A stretch of DNA of 64,000 bases from Candidatus Coatesiibacteriota bacterium. Its GTDB lineage: Bacteria; RBG-13-66-14; B26-G2; JAUVZD01. The translations under genes were made by a program, and so were the position numbers. Every line of letters begins with the position of its first letter. Within the stretch, counting starts at the first letter, position 1. Where the stretch lies: the NCBI GenBank assembly GCA_030602715.1, contig JAUVZD010000005.1, positions 62,001 to 126,000 on the forward strand, written 5' to 3'. The notes under the pieces were generated by a model, which saw only the letters and a list, made by a program, of their open reading frames with translations, searched no databases and was not told the origin of the DNA. Positions 1 through 8,693 of the stretch are shown piece after piece.

Positions 1-393
1 GTTGAGTCCGGTTGCTATGTCTAACTGTTTGCTGAACAGGGTGTGCTGGGAGCTTCTCTGCTCCGGGGTGGGGTTATTGCTGTAATCCAAGCCGGTCTCC
101 CCGACCGCTATCACTTTGGAGTTTTGAAGATAATATTTTATCTCCTCTAGGTGCTCAGAGCTCCATCCTTCCATCATAGCCGGGGAGATTCCCACTGCGG
201 TATATATCTCCGGGAAGCGGTCGGCAAGAGAGACCCCCCCGTGGAAGAGCTGGGGGTGGTCGGAGATGTTAACCATCGCCCCCACATTCAGCTCCTTCGC
301 CCGGGAGATCAATGTGGATACAGTGTTAAAATTGTAACCGTATTCTAGGACGAAATGACAATGGGTGTCAACCAGGGTGAAATCTTCCGTCAC
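1..393 (-). CDS. tatD: TatD family metal-dependent hydrolase (3' end outside window)
   Basis: This is the first 131 codons of a TatD-type deoxyribonuclease, a TIM-barrel metal-dependent hydrolase of the cytoplasm. The N-terminus carries the metal-binding HxH motif in VDTHCHF, and VGETGLDY further on is the family signature containing a metal-ligand glutamate. I chose the GTG start at 393 because a GGAGAGCGGA ribosome-binding sequence lies just upstream; an ATG slightly further upstream is in another frame and stops at once. The gene runs off the left window edge, so the C-terminal half is unseen. TatD proteins are implicated in DNA repair and 3'-5' exonuclease activity; the exact substrate here is unknown. 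Confidence 0.9.
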   Translation of the reverse strand, partial: MTEDFTLVDTHCHFVLEYGYNFNTVSTLISRAKELNVGAMVNISDHPQLFHGGVSLADRFPEIYTAVGISPAMMEGWSSEHLEEIKYYLQNSKVIAVGETGLDYSNNPTPEQRSSQHTLFSKQLDIATGLN

Positions 394-604
394 TCTCCGC
401 TCTCCATGATTAAATTATGGTGTATTTTAACTATTTAAATGTATCAAATTAGTCGTGTAAAATCAAGTTCAATGGCAAAAAAACTATTCAAAGAAGAAGG
501 CTATCCTCTTTATAAGTTTCCTTCTAACGGGAAATTTTTAAAGCCGGGTGCTTGTTCATGAGGTTTTTACTGATAATTTTCTTGATTCATGTTAAATTTC
601 TCTT
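394..604. other. AT-rich divergent intergenic region
   Basis: No gene is seen between the divergent tatD and 605 genes. On the minus strand a TTGATT/TACATT pair with a 17-base spacer (461-466 and 438-443) is a possible tatD promoter. I see no convincing promoter or ribosome-binding site for the plus-strand gene. Confidence 0.4.
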
Positions 605-2437
605 ATGTCTGTGGGAAATGGAATCATTCGTTTAAGGCTAAGCGGTCTCGCCCTGGTGGTCGCCCTCCTAACGCCTGCCGGGCTTCTGGCCGGGGATGTG
701 CCGGAATTGCTCAATTCACAGGCGGAGGTGGTTGCTCTGGAATCACTCCTGGGGCGGGAATACACGATACTTTATCTTTCCCGGATTACCCCCGAGCTCG
801 CCGAGCGAGATATACCCAACCTGCGCAGTCTGGCTCTGCAGTTGGGTGGAGGGGTGAATGGGGCTTTCATCCTCGTCGGGGAACCGCCTGGAGTGGCAGG
901 GAAGGCGTCATCTGCTTTGGACGGCTTACTGCCGGTGCTGGTGGGAGGTAAGAGTGGTTTGGGCTTTCTGGACCCGGGCATTGCGGACAACAGCCTGGTC
1001 GTCCTTGACGGTGTTGGCGAATTGCTCTTCCGCAGAGATGATATTCCTGCACCGGCTACTGTGGAGGAGGCGTTATCCCTGGGGGGATTGACTCCGCCGT
1101 CGGTGATACCCATACAGGTGGGAGAGGTGGTCCCCACATTTGACCTGCCGTCGGTGGAGGGAAAGCTCGCCATGGGGGATATGGTCAAGCGGGGGGCGGC
1201 TGTCTTCTATCTGGTGGATGCCGGCTGGGAAATGTTGGAGGAGGATGTCCAGCGGATGCAGTTTTTGGCGGACGACCTCTTTGAGGTGGCTTCAGTCGCT
1301 GTTCTGGTCTATGGTGCGGAGATGGCTCTGCTGGAGGAGCTCATCGGGGAAAAGAACCTGACCATTCCCCTGGGGATACTCAGTGAGGTGGCTCACAGAA
1401 GCCTGGTGGGGGAGGAGCCTTTGCCCCTCTTGATCGTGGTGAATGACCGGGGGCGGGTGATGCGGGTGAACTCCTACGCCTCCCCGCCGGGGATGGAGCA
1501 GGCGTTAGCCTATATCAACCTGGAGCAGAGAGAGTTGAGAGCGATGTCGGTGGAATTTTCCCCCGAAACTGTTCTGTTGAGCGGTATAGAGAGCAAGTGG
1601 TTTCCCAGAGGTTCCTTTACCTACGATGGGATGGGGCTGATATATAACGCCTACAGCCCGGACAGCGACGCCGAGGAGCTGTGGCTTCTGGAGCTTAGCG
1701 TGGATGAGGAGGGCGATTACGCAGCCGGCAAGGTGCGCAGATTGACCTACAACCGGGCGGACGATATCTCCCCCTGGGTGGGTGGAGGGTGGGTCTTTTT
1801 TCCTTCCCTTCGCTCAGGAGGTGTGGAGCTTTGGGCTTATCATCTTGCCGGGAATAATTTCACCCAGCTGACCAGCAGTGACTGTAATGAGGAGTTCCCC
1901 GCATCCCCGCTGAACGGGGAGGAGGTGGTCTTTCAGAGCGATATCCAGGGTAACTGGGATCTGTGGCTCTGCAGTCCCTATGGGCGCAATCTGAAGCAGT
2001 TGACCGACCACTGGGCGGAGGACTATCACCCCGCCTACTCCTCCGACGGGACTCGGCGGATAGCCTTCTGTTCGGAGAGGGGGGGGAGCCCGGATATCTG
2101 GGTGGTGGGTAGGGACGGAAGGGGGCTTACCCAGTTGACCTTTTATGAGGGTCGGGAGGATTTTCCCACCTGGAACCGGGACGGGACCAGAATTGTTTAT
2201 TGTAGTGATGAGGGGGGGAGTTTGGACATCTGGCTCATCTCCGACGATGGGATGGAGGTGGCTAGGGTGAGCGAGGAGCCCGGCGATGAGCTGTGCCCCA
2301 TATTTTCGCCTTCGGGTGACGCCATCATCTATTTTATGGATAATGGTGGAAAGTATGACATTGTATGTGTGGGCGTGAGTGAGGTGATAGAGGAGGAAGG
2401 TGGCGGGGAAGGAGCTGAGGAAGAGGAACAGCGGTAA
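605..2437 (+). CDS. Secreted thioredoxin-fold / TolB-like propeller protein
   Basis: A 610-residue exported protein of unknown role. Residues 1-30 form a signal peptide. Residues about 35-165 and 170-300 look like two thioredoxin/AhpC-like segments; the second opens with VGEVVPTFDLPSVEGK, the usual entry to peroxiredoxin-like domains, but neither segment shows a CxxC or clear peroxidatic cysteine, so they are probably not redox active. Residues about 340-590 contain repeated blades such as YSSDGTRRIAFCSERGGSPD and WNRDGTRIVYCSDEGG, typical of TolB/WD40-like (PD40) propellers. The C-terminus is acidic and Glu-rich. No ribosome-binding site is evident before the ATG at 605. It is likely periplasmic and may bind protein or glycan. 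Confidence 0.75.
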   Translation: MSVGNGIIRLRLSGLALVVALLTPAGLLAGDVPELLNSQAEVVALESLLGREYTILYLSRITPELAERDIPNLRSLALQLGGGVNGAFILVGEPPGVAGKASSALDGLLPVLVGGKSGLGFLDPGIADNSLVVLDGVGELLFRRDDIPAPATVEEALSLGGLTPPSVIPIQVGEVVPTFDLPSVEGKLAMGDMVKRGAAVFYLVDAGWEMLEEDVQRMQFLADDLFEVASVAVLVYGAEMALLEELIGEKNLTIPLGILSEVAHRSLVGEEPLPLLIVVNDRGRVMRVNSYASPPGMEQALAYINLEQRELRAMSVEFSPETVLLSGIESKWFPRGSFTYDGMGLIYNAYSPDSDAEELWLLELSVDEEGDYAAGKVRRLTYNRADDISPWVGGGWVFFPSLRSGGVELWAYHLAGNNFTQLTSSDCNEEFPASPLNGEEVVFQSDIQGNWDLWLCSPYGRNLKQLTDHWAEDYHPAYSSDGTRRIAFCSERGGSPDIWVVGRDGRGLTQLTFYEGREDFPTWNRDGTRIVYCSDEGGSLDIWLISDDGMEVARVSEEPGDELCPIFSPSGDAIIYFMDNGGKYDIVCVGVSEVIEEEGGGEGAEEEEQR

Positions 2438-2618
2438 AATTTGGGAAAAAGGTGAGAGATTTGGTCGTTGAGAGGAAATATTCGGGTATATGGCATTGAA
2501 TGGGTATTTTTTTTAATTTTTCAGGTTTTTTTAGTTGATTTTTAGCTCAGGATGTGTAATACTGATAGTGTTGAGATTAGGATTCTAATAGCAAAACAAA
2601 TAGAAAAAGAGGGAGGAT

Positions 2619-3242
2619 ATGATAGGACAGAACCGAAGCGAGAGCGAACGAGTTCTTCCCCCCCGGGGAAGGTCAATAATGTTCATCGACAACTCCAACA
2701 TTTTCCGCAACCTCAATCTGGTTGGACAGGAGTTTCGCATTGACTACAAGCAATTCGAGGCGGTAATGGAGAGGGAGGGCCCCATTTGGGAGACCCACTT
2801 CTTCGCTACCGAGGCTATTGACGAGGATTATGCTCGGGAGAAGCAGAACGATTTTTATAATTTTCTGCGTCTTTCGTTGAATTACCATGTCCACACCGTC
2901 CGCCTGAAGACCAGAGAAGTGCGGTGTCAGAATTGCGGAATGAACTGGTTGTCCCACGTGGAGAAGGGGATTGATGTCTGGCTGGCTTCCAAGATGCTCA
3001 TTCTTCTCTCCCGCAACGCCTATGACACCTGCATCCTGGTCTCCGGTGACGGCGACTACCTGGAGGCGGTTAAGGAAGTGCGCAACATGGCTAAGAAGGT
3101 GGAGCTGGTGGCTTTTCGTGGCTCCTATTCTAGGGAGCTCGCCGAGCAGGTTACCAAGATAACCTTTATTGAGGACATAGCAGACGATATTCGCATGGAA
3201 TTCGGAAGTCGCTTCAACTCCTCTATTGCGTCCAACCCGTAA
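2619..3242 (+). CDS. NYN domain protein (LabA/DUF88-like)
   Basis: A 207-residue protein with a NYN domain, a PIN-like nuclease fold found in LabA/DUF88 proteins that act on RNA. The conserved acidic positions are visible: FIDNSNIF near residue 25, KGIDVWLASKML near 115 and VSGDGDYLEAV near 140. A CQNC pair lies in the middle. The ATG at 2619 follows a GGGAGGAT ribosome-binding site; an internal ATG at residue 21 would also keep the whole domain. It is transcribed alone, with a T-rich 181-base spacer before it that holds no gene, and ends at a strong terminator. RNase activity is inferred from the family; no substrate can be named. Confidence 0.85.
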   Translation: MIGQNRSESERVLPPRGRSIMFIDNSNIFRNLNLVGQEFRIDYKQFEAVMEREGPIWETHFFATEAIDEDYAREKQNDFYNFLRLSLNYHVHTVRLKTREVRCQNCGMNWLSHVEKGIDVWLASKMLILLSRNAYDTCILVSGDGDYLEAVKEVRNMAKKVELVAFRGSYSRELAEQVTKITFIEDIADDIRMEFGSRFNSSIASNP

Positions 3243-3268
3243 ACGGTGAACGAATCGCTCGCATTTTT

Positions 3269-3295
3269 TGCGGACCCAGCCGGGTCCGCATTTTT
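3269..3295 (+). terminator. Intrinsic terminator after the NYN gene
   Basis: A perfect 9-base-pair GC-rich stem (TGCGGACCC with GGGTCCGCA, loop AGCC) is followed directly by five T residues. Confidence 0.9.
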
Positions 3296-3349
3296 ATACC
3301 CATTTGTAACCATCCTGGTGGTAAAAGGCAAAATTTGCACCGAATATTA

Positions 3350-3378
3350 TTGAAAATTGAGCTAAGAGGTGTTATTAC
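3350..3378 (+). promoter_or_regulatory. Probable secA sigma-70 promoter
   Basis: TTGAAA at 3350 and TATTAC at 3373 are separated by 17 bases, about 35 bases before the secA start. Confidence 0.55.
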
Positions 3379-3411
3379 TTATATTTGGTAATTCTCAGGA
3401 GGTTTTAGAGG

Positions 3412-6400
3412 TTGATTGGAAAGCTGATAACCAGGGCCTTCGGCAGCAAGTATGAGCGGGATGTCAAACGCTACACGCCTATAGTTAAGGAGATCAACCG
3501 CATATATCACACCTTGGCGGACCTCTCCGAGGAGGAGCTGAGGGCAAAGACCGAAGAGTTCAAGTCTCGCATTGCCGAACGGCAGGCTGACGGTGAAGAA
3601 CTGGAGAAGATACTGGACGACCTTCTGCCGCAAGCCTATGCGGTGGTTAAGGAAGCCTGTCGGCGAAACCTGGACAAGGAGTGGGAGGTCACCGGTTATA
3701 CCATAAAGTGGGATATGGTCCCTTATGATGTGCAGTTGATGGGAGCCATAGCTCTGCACGAGGGCAAGATAGCCGAGATGGCTACCGGTGAAGGTAAAAC
3801 CCTGGTCGCCACCATGCCGATCTATCTAAACGCTCTGGCTGGGCGGGGGGTGCATCTGGTCACGGTCAACGATTATCTGGCAATGCGGGACGCCCAATGG
3901 ATGGGGGGGATATATGAGTATCTGGGGTTAACCGTTGGCTGTATTCAGGGACAGATGCCCCCGGCTGATAGGCGGGAGCACTATGCCGCCGATATCACCT
4001 ACGGCACCAACTCCGAGTTCGGTTTTGACTATCTGCGGGATAACGGGCTGGCAATGCGCCCCGAGGACTGCGTCCAGCGGGAGTATTATTACGCCATAGT
4101 TGATGAAGTTGACTCGGTGCTGATTGACGAAGCCCGCACCCCCTTGATTATATCCGGACTTGCGCCCCAGGACCGGCACCACTACAAACAATACAAACCT
4201 ATGGTGGATAAGCTTTTTTCCGCCCAGAGAAATTTGCTCGCTCGCCAACTTAAGGAAGCTGAGGAAGTCTTAAATAGTGACGGTGGTGACCGAGATGAAC
4301 TCTTTTCCGCCGGGACCATCTTGCTCAAGGCTCGCATGGGGCTACCCAAGAACCGCAGACTGCTCAAGTTGATGGAGGAGGGCTGGGTGAAGAAACTGGT
4401 GGAGGATACCGAACGGGTTTATATGCGTGACAAGACTTTGCATACCGTTCGGGAGGAGCTGTATTTCTCCATTGACGAACATTCTCATGCGGTGGAGCTC
4501 TCCGATAGGGGGCGGGAGCTTCTCTCTCCCCAGGACCCGGACCTTTTTGTGGTGCCGGATATCGCCGAGGGACTATCCATGATAGACGGGGACGATTCGC
4601 TGAATGAGTTTGATAAGCATAAAGCCCGCCAGAGGGTGGCGGCGGAGTTTGAGGAGAAGAATAACCGGCTATCCAACATTCAGCAGTTGCTAAAATCATA
4701 CGCTCTCTTTGAGAGAGATGTTGACTATATAGTGAAGGACGGCAGGGTGGTCATCGTAGATCAATTTACCGGTCGGTTGATGCCCACACGCCGCTACTCC
4801 GACGGACTGCATCAGGCTCTGGAGGCGAAAGAGGGGGTGGATATTGAGAAAGAGACTCAGACGCTTGCCACCGTCACCATCCAGAACTATTTTCGCATGT
4901 ATGAGAAGTTGGCAGGCATGACCGGCACGGCGGTTACCGAGGCGGGGGAGTTTTACTCTATCTATAAGATGGACACGGTGCTGATTCCCACCAACGAGCC
5001 GGTCAGGCGTGTTGACTACGACGATGTCATCTATCGCACCAAGCGGGAGAAGTATAATGCAATTCTTGAAGAGATAATCCGCCAGAACGAGATGGGGCGA
5101 CCTGTTTTGATGGGGACCATCTCCGTGGATGTCTCCGAGAAGATATCTCGCATGTTGAGCGCCAAGGGGATAAAGCATTCTGTGCTCAACGCCAAGCATC
5201 ACCAGAAGGAGGCGGAGATAGTCCGCTTTGCCGGGGAGCCGGGAACGGTGACCATCGCCACCAATATGGCTGGTCGGGGAACGGACATAAAGCTGGGAGG
5301 GGGTGTGGTGAAGTGTGAGGTCTGTGCCCTACTCCCCGAGCCCGGTCAGGAGCCAGACCATCCTGAGTGGGAGAAGGAGTGTCGGGAGGATGTGCCCTGT
5401 GGGTTAGCTATCATAGGCACCGAGCGCCATGAGGCTCGGCGCATTGACCGCCAGTTGCGGGGGCGTTCCGGTCGTCAGGGGGACCCCGGCTCCAGCCGCT
5501 TCTTCCTGAGCCTGGAGGATGACCTGATGCGCCTCTTCGGCTCCGACCGTATCGCTGGAGCTATGTCCCGTCTGGGAATGGAGGAGGGCGAGCAGATAGA
5601 ATCCGGCTTGGTAACCCGCACCATTGAGACCGCTCAGAAGCGGGTGGAGGAACAGCATTTCGGCATCCGTAAGCGGGTGCTGGAATACGACGATGTGATG
5701 AACAAACAGCGGGAGGTCATCTATGATATCCGCACCCAGATGCTCAAGGGGAAGGATATCAGAGCAAACTTCTTCCTGATGGTGGAGGAGCTTCTTGATG
5801 AGCAGTTGCCTCTGTATTTCCCGGAAAATATCCATCCCGAGGAGTGGGATGTTGACGGGCTTTCCGCCTGGATGATGTCCACATTCTCCGTCTCCCTAAA
5901 ACCAGATGAGTTGCCGGATGAATTCTCACAGGCACGGGAGCATATTCTGGAGCTGATAAAAGGTGCCCACGCTGGGAAGGAGGGGGAGCTGGGCTCAGAG
6001 CAGATGCGCCAGTTGGAACGGCTGGTCATCCTCTCCACGGTGGACCAAACCTGGAAAGAACACCTCTATGAGATGGACAGCCTGAGGGAGGGTATCGGTC
6101 TGCGCTCCTACGGCGGTCTGGACCCACTGGTGGAATATAAGGGCGAGGCGTTTCGCATGTTCGGTGAGCTTATAGACCGCATCAATCAGGAGGTGGCTGG
6201 CAAGCTCTTCCACGCAAGGTTGGCTACCGCTCCCCAGCAGATGGAACGGGAGAGGGAACGGGCTGCCCAGCAGGTCAGCTTCTCCCGCTCCGCAGAAGGA
6301 CCCGGTCAGCCGACCCGTTCCCGCAAGCCCCGCACCGCCGACGGCAAGAAGGTAGGACCCAACGACCCCTGCCCCTGCGGTAGCGGGAAGAAGTATAAGA

Positions 6401-6420
6401 AGTGCTGTATGGGGAAGTGA
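3412..6420 (+). CDS. secA: Preprotein translocase ATPase SecA
   Basis: The 1002-residue motor ATPase of Sec secretion. It binds preproteins and drives them through SecYEG at the inner membrane. Walker A (ATGEGKT) is near residue 125, the DEVDS helicase motif near 230, and the second RecA-like domain carries NMAGRGTDIKLGGG and RQLRGRSGRQGDPG. An insertion with a few cysteines lies between these last two motifs. The C-terminus ends in the SEC-C zinc-binding motif (CPCGSGKKYKKCC), which contacts SecB or lipid. The start is a TTG at 3412 with an AGGAGG ribosome-binding site about 10 bases upstream. Transcription is monocistronic, from its own promoter to a terminator. Confidence 0.98.
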   Translation: MIGKLITRAFGSKYERDVKRYTPIVKEINRIYHTLADLSEEELRAKTEEFKSRIAERQADGEELEKILDDLLPQAYAVVKEACRRNLDKEWEVTGYTIKWDMVPYDVQLMGAIALHEGKIAEMATGEGKTLVATMPIYLNALAGRGVHLVTVNDYLAMRDAQWMGGIYEYLGLTVGCIQGQMPPADRREHYAADITYGTNSEFGFDYLRDNGLAMRPEDCVQREYYYAIVDEVDSVLIDEARTPLIISGLAPQDRHHYKQYKPMVDKLFSAQRNLLARQLKEAEEVLNSDGGDRDELFSAGTILLKARMGLPKNRRLLKLMEEGWVKKLVEDTERVYMRDKTLHTVREELYFSIDEHSHAVELSDRGRELLSPQDPDLFVVPDIAEGLSMIDGDDSLNEFDKHKARQRVAAEFEEKNNRLSNIQQLLKSYALFERDVDYIVKDGRVVIVDQFTGRLMPTRRYSDGLHQALEAKEGVDIEKETQTLATVTIQNYFRMYEKLAGMTGTAVTEAGEFYSIYKMDTVLIPTNEPVRRVDYDDVIYRTKREKYNAILEEIIRQNEMGRPVLMGTISVDVSEKISRMLSAKGIKHSVLNAKHHQKEAEIVRFAGEPGTVTIATNMAGRGTDIKLGGGVVKCEVCALLPEPGQEPDHPEWEKECREDVPCGLAIIGTERHEARRIDRQLRGRSGRQGDPGSSRFFLSLEDDLMRLFGSDRIAGAMSRLGMEEGEQIESGLVTRTIETAQKRVEEQHFGIRKRVLEYDDVMNKQREVIYDIRTQMLKGKDIRANFFLMVEELLDEQLPLYFPENIHPEEWDVDGLSAWMMSTFSVSLKPDELPDEFSQAREHILELIKGAHAGKEGELGSEQMRQLERLVILSTVDQTWKEHLYEMDSLREGIGLRSYGGLDPLVEYKGEAFRMFGELIDRINQEVAGKLFHARLATAPQQMERERERAAQQVSFSRSAEGPGQPTRSRKPRTADGKKVGPNDPCPCGSGKKYKKCCMGK

Positions 6421-6468
6421 GAGGTGGAGGGTTAGGTCACATCCTTCGTAAAGGTTCTAACTTAGTAT

Positions 6469-6503
6469 AAAAATCCCCACCTAAAGATGAGTGGGGGTTT
6501 TGG
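6469..6503 (+). terminator. Intrinsic terminator after secA
   Basis: The stem ATCCCCAC/GTGGGGGT with a 10-base loop is followed by a T-rich stretch. It lies 50 bases after the secA stop. The remaining bases up to 6660 are AT-rich with no gene. Confidence 0.75.
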
Positions 6504-6659
6504 GTGGTAATAGTATCGGGGAGATTTAAAATATCCGTTTATTGGGTGTATGATAAAAATGGCAAGTTCTTGGTTAAAGAATGACTTGGATTTCCCCTTT
6601 ATTCCAAATAATAAAATATCTTAGCTTTACTACTCGTATATTATTTTCCGAAAGTTTCC

Positions 6660-6692
6660 AACAAAAAAAGCCCCACTCTGCAAGTGGGGCTG
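6660..6692 (-). terminator. Intrinsic terminator after rpoD
   Basis: On the minus strand a GCCCCACTT/AGTGGGGC stem-loop is followed by seven T residues, immediately after the rpoD stop. Confidence 0.92.
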
Positions 6693-6710
6693 AGTCGGCA
6701 TAATTTAGTT

Positions 6711-8477
6711 CTACAGGTCCAGGAACGCCCTCAGTTTCTTGGAGCGTGAAGGATGGCGGAGTTTGCGTAGGGCTTTCGCCTCTATCTGGCGGACGCGCTC
6801 CCGAGTTACATCAAAGACCATTCCCACCTCGTCCAGGGTGCGGGGGATGCCGTCGCCCACCCCGAAGCGGTAGCGCAGGACTCGCTCCTCCCGGGGGTTG
6901 AGGGTGGAGAGCACCCTCTCAATCTGCTCCTGGAGCATGGAGAATGCCGCCGAACGGGCGGGGGAGATGACATTTCGGTCCTCAATGAAGTCTCCCAGAT
7001 GGCTGTCCTCCTCCTCCCCGATGGGGGTCTCCAGGGATATGGGCTCCTGTGCTATTTTGAGAACCCGGCGCACCTTTTCTACGCTCATGTCCATATGGTC
7101 GGCGATCTCCTCCGGCAGGGGCTCACGACCGTGCTCCTGCACCAGTTGCCGGGAGGAGCGGATGACCTTACCGATGGCTTCTATCATATGAACCGGGATG
7201 CGGATGGTGCGGGCTTGGTCGGCTATGGCTCTGGTGATTGCCTGGCGAATCCACCAGGTGGCGTAAGTGGAGAATTTATAGCCCCTGTGGTAGTCAAACT
7301 TGTCCACCGCCCGCATCAAGCCTATGTTGCCCTCTTGGATAAGGTCCAGGAACTGCAAGCCTCGGTTGGTGTATTTCTTGGCGATGGAGACCACCAGACG
7401 AACGTTGGCTTTGACCAGAGCCATCTTGGCGTTGTAAGCTGCGTTCTGTCCTTCCTGCATCTCTTTTATCAAGGAGAGGAAGTCTTCCGCATTCATTCGC
7501 ACCGAGCGTTCCAGAGCCCGTAGATTGCGGCGGTTGGAGACGACCTGTGAGTGAGCTGTGAGCAGTTGCTCCTTTTCTATTCCGGTTTCCTTAAGCAGCT
7601 TTTTCCCGGTAATCTCTCCGGATTTGAGCAGACGACACCAACTGGTCAAGTCCTTGGAGCTCATATTGACCTTTTTTAATGAACGGTTTATTCGGCGTCT
7701 GAACCTGACCATCTCCCTGGCTATCTCTTTGGCTTTTTCAACAAACTTGTCCATCTGGATGGTGTTGAAGTCCACCCGCTCCAAGATATGTAGGGCTTCG
7801 GAGCGCTCTATCTCTATCTCGTCAAGAATTTGTTGATGGCGTTCGTCTGAGCGGCGAGTTTTATGCAGTTTGGTGAACAGCTTCTCAATCTCATTGCGAA
7901 TAGTATTCAGCTGTTCCAGGGTGTTGGACAGCTCAATGGTGAGTTCTCTCTGCTTCCACAGCGGAAGGCGCCCCTCGGTGTTGACATTGACCACCTCTTC
8001 CATCTTCACCTTGCGTTCTTTGACCTCGCAGATTAAATCCACCATAAGTTGGAAGATCAGGTAGGTGGAGAATATCGCCCTGCGGGTGTGGCGGTAACCG
8101 TTTTCAATCTTCTTGGCCAGGCTAACCTCACCCTCACGGGAGAGCAAGGGGACCCGCCCCATCTCCCGAAGATAGAGGCGCACGGAATCGTCTATCTTGC
8201 CTTCCAGTCCAGCTTTTAATTTTTTCTCTTTCTTATTCTGTTTCGCCTTACGCTTCCTAGCGCCAGTTTTGCTGTCCACGACATCAATGCCCAGCTCATT
8301 GAACATTAGTAGTATGTCATCAATCTGCTCCGGGGAGACCATCTCCTCGGGTAGGGCGGAGTTCAACTCCTCAAAGGTGAGATGCCCTCTCTTTCTTCCC
8401 AGAGCAATCAGTTCCTCTACCGCTCGACTTCTGTCAATGTTTGTAGTTTCTTGTTTTTTCTTTTCCTTTTCGCTCAT
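6711..8477 (-). CDS. rpoD: Primary RNA polymerase sigma factor (RpoD/SigA)
   Basis: A 588-residue group 1 sigma factor that directs RNA polymerase to housekeeping promoters. Region 1.1 is at about residues 15-65, region 1.2 begins at [11 protein letters not shown] near 97, and a long charged non-conserved region follows. Regions 2.1-2.4 include [14 protein letters not shown], which melts and reads the -10 element. Region 3 follows, and region 4.2 ([17 protein letters not shown]) reads the -35 element. An AAGRR-like Lys/Arg-rich stretch lies near residue 75. The TTGACA-N17-TATAAT promoters in the window fit this factor. It lies downstream of dnaG, the order of the classical macromolecular synthesis operon, but it also has its own promoter. 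Confidence 0.97.
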   Translation of the reverse strand: MSEKEKKKQETTNIDRSRAVEELIALGRKRGHLTFEELNSALPEEMVSPEQIDDILLMFNELGIDVVDSKTGARKRKAKQNKKEKKLKAGLEGKIDDSVRLYLREMGRVPLLSREGEVSLAKKIENGYRHTRRAIFSTYLIFQLMVDLICEVKERKVKMEEVVNVNTEGRLPLWKQRELTIELSNTLEQLNTIRNEIEKLFTKLHKTRRSDERHQQILDEIEIERSEALHILERVDFNTIQMDKFVEKAKEIAREMVRFRRRINRSLKKVNMSSKDLTSWCRLLKSGEITGKKLLKETGIEKEQLLTAHSQVVSNRRNLRALERSVRMNAEDFLSLIKEMQEGQNAAYNAKMALVKANVRLVVSIAKKYTNRGLQFLDLIQEGNIGLMRAVDKFDYHRGYKFSTYATWWIRQAITRAIADQARTIRIPVHMIEAIGKVIRSSRQLVQEHGREPLPEEIADHMDMSVEKVRRVLKIAQEPISLETPIGEEEDSHLGDFIEDRNVISPARSAAFSMLQEQIERVLSTLNPREERVLRYRFGVGDGIPRTLDEVGMVFDVTRERVRQIEAKALRKLRHPSRSKKLRAFLDL

Positions 8478-8555
8478 AAACCTCCCATATTATAGAAAAG
8501 GATGGTAAACAAGAAAGGACTGCAACAAGAAAGTCTAATTTCACAAAATTAATCA

Positions 8556-8584
8556 ATTTTACCACACTTTTGGTGAAATTTCAA
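8556..8584 (-). promoter_or_regulatory. rpoD promoter
   Basis: On the minus strand TTGAAA (8584-8579) and TAAAAT (8561-8556) are exactly 17 bases apart, about 80 bases before the rpoD start, inside the 216-base AT-rich gap between dnaG and rpoD. Confidence 0.75.
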
Positions 8585-8693
8585 GTCTTACGCTAATTAT
8601 TTTTCATTTTATGGATTATTTGTGATGTTTTGTATCTAGTTATCGCTAAATATTAGATAGTTTAGAACAAAATTGTGCTAAGGATAATTCCCG

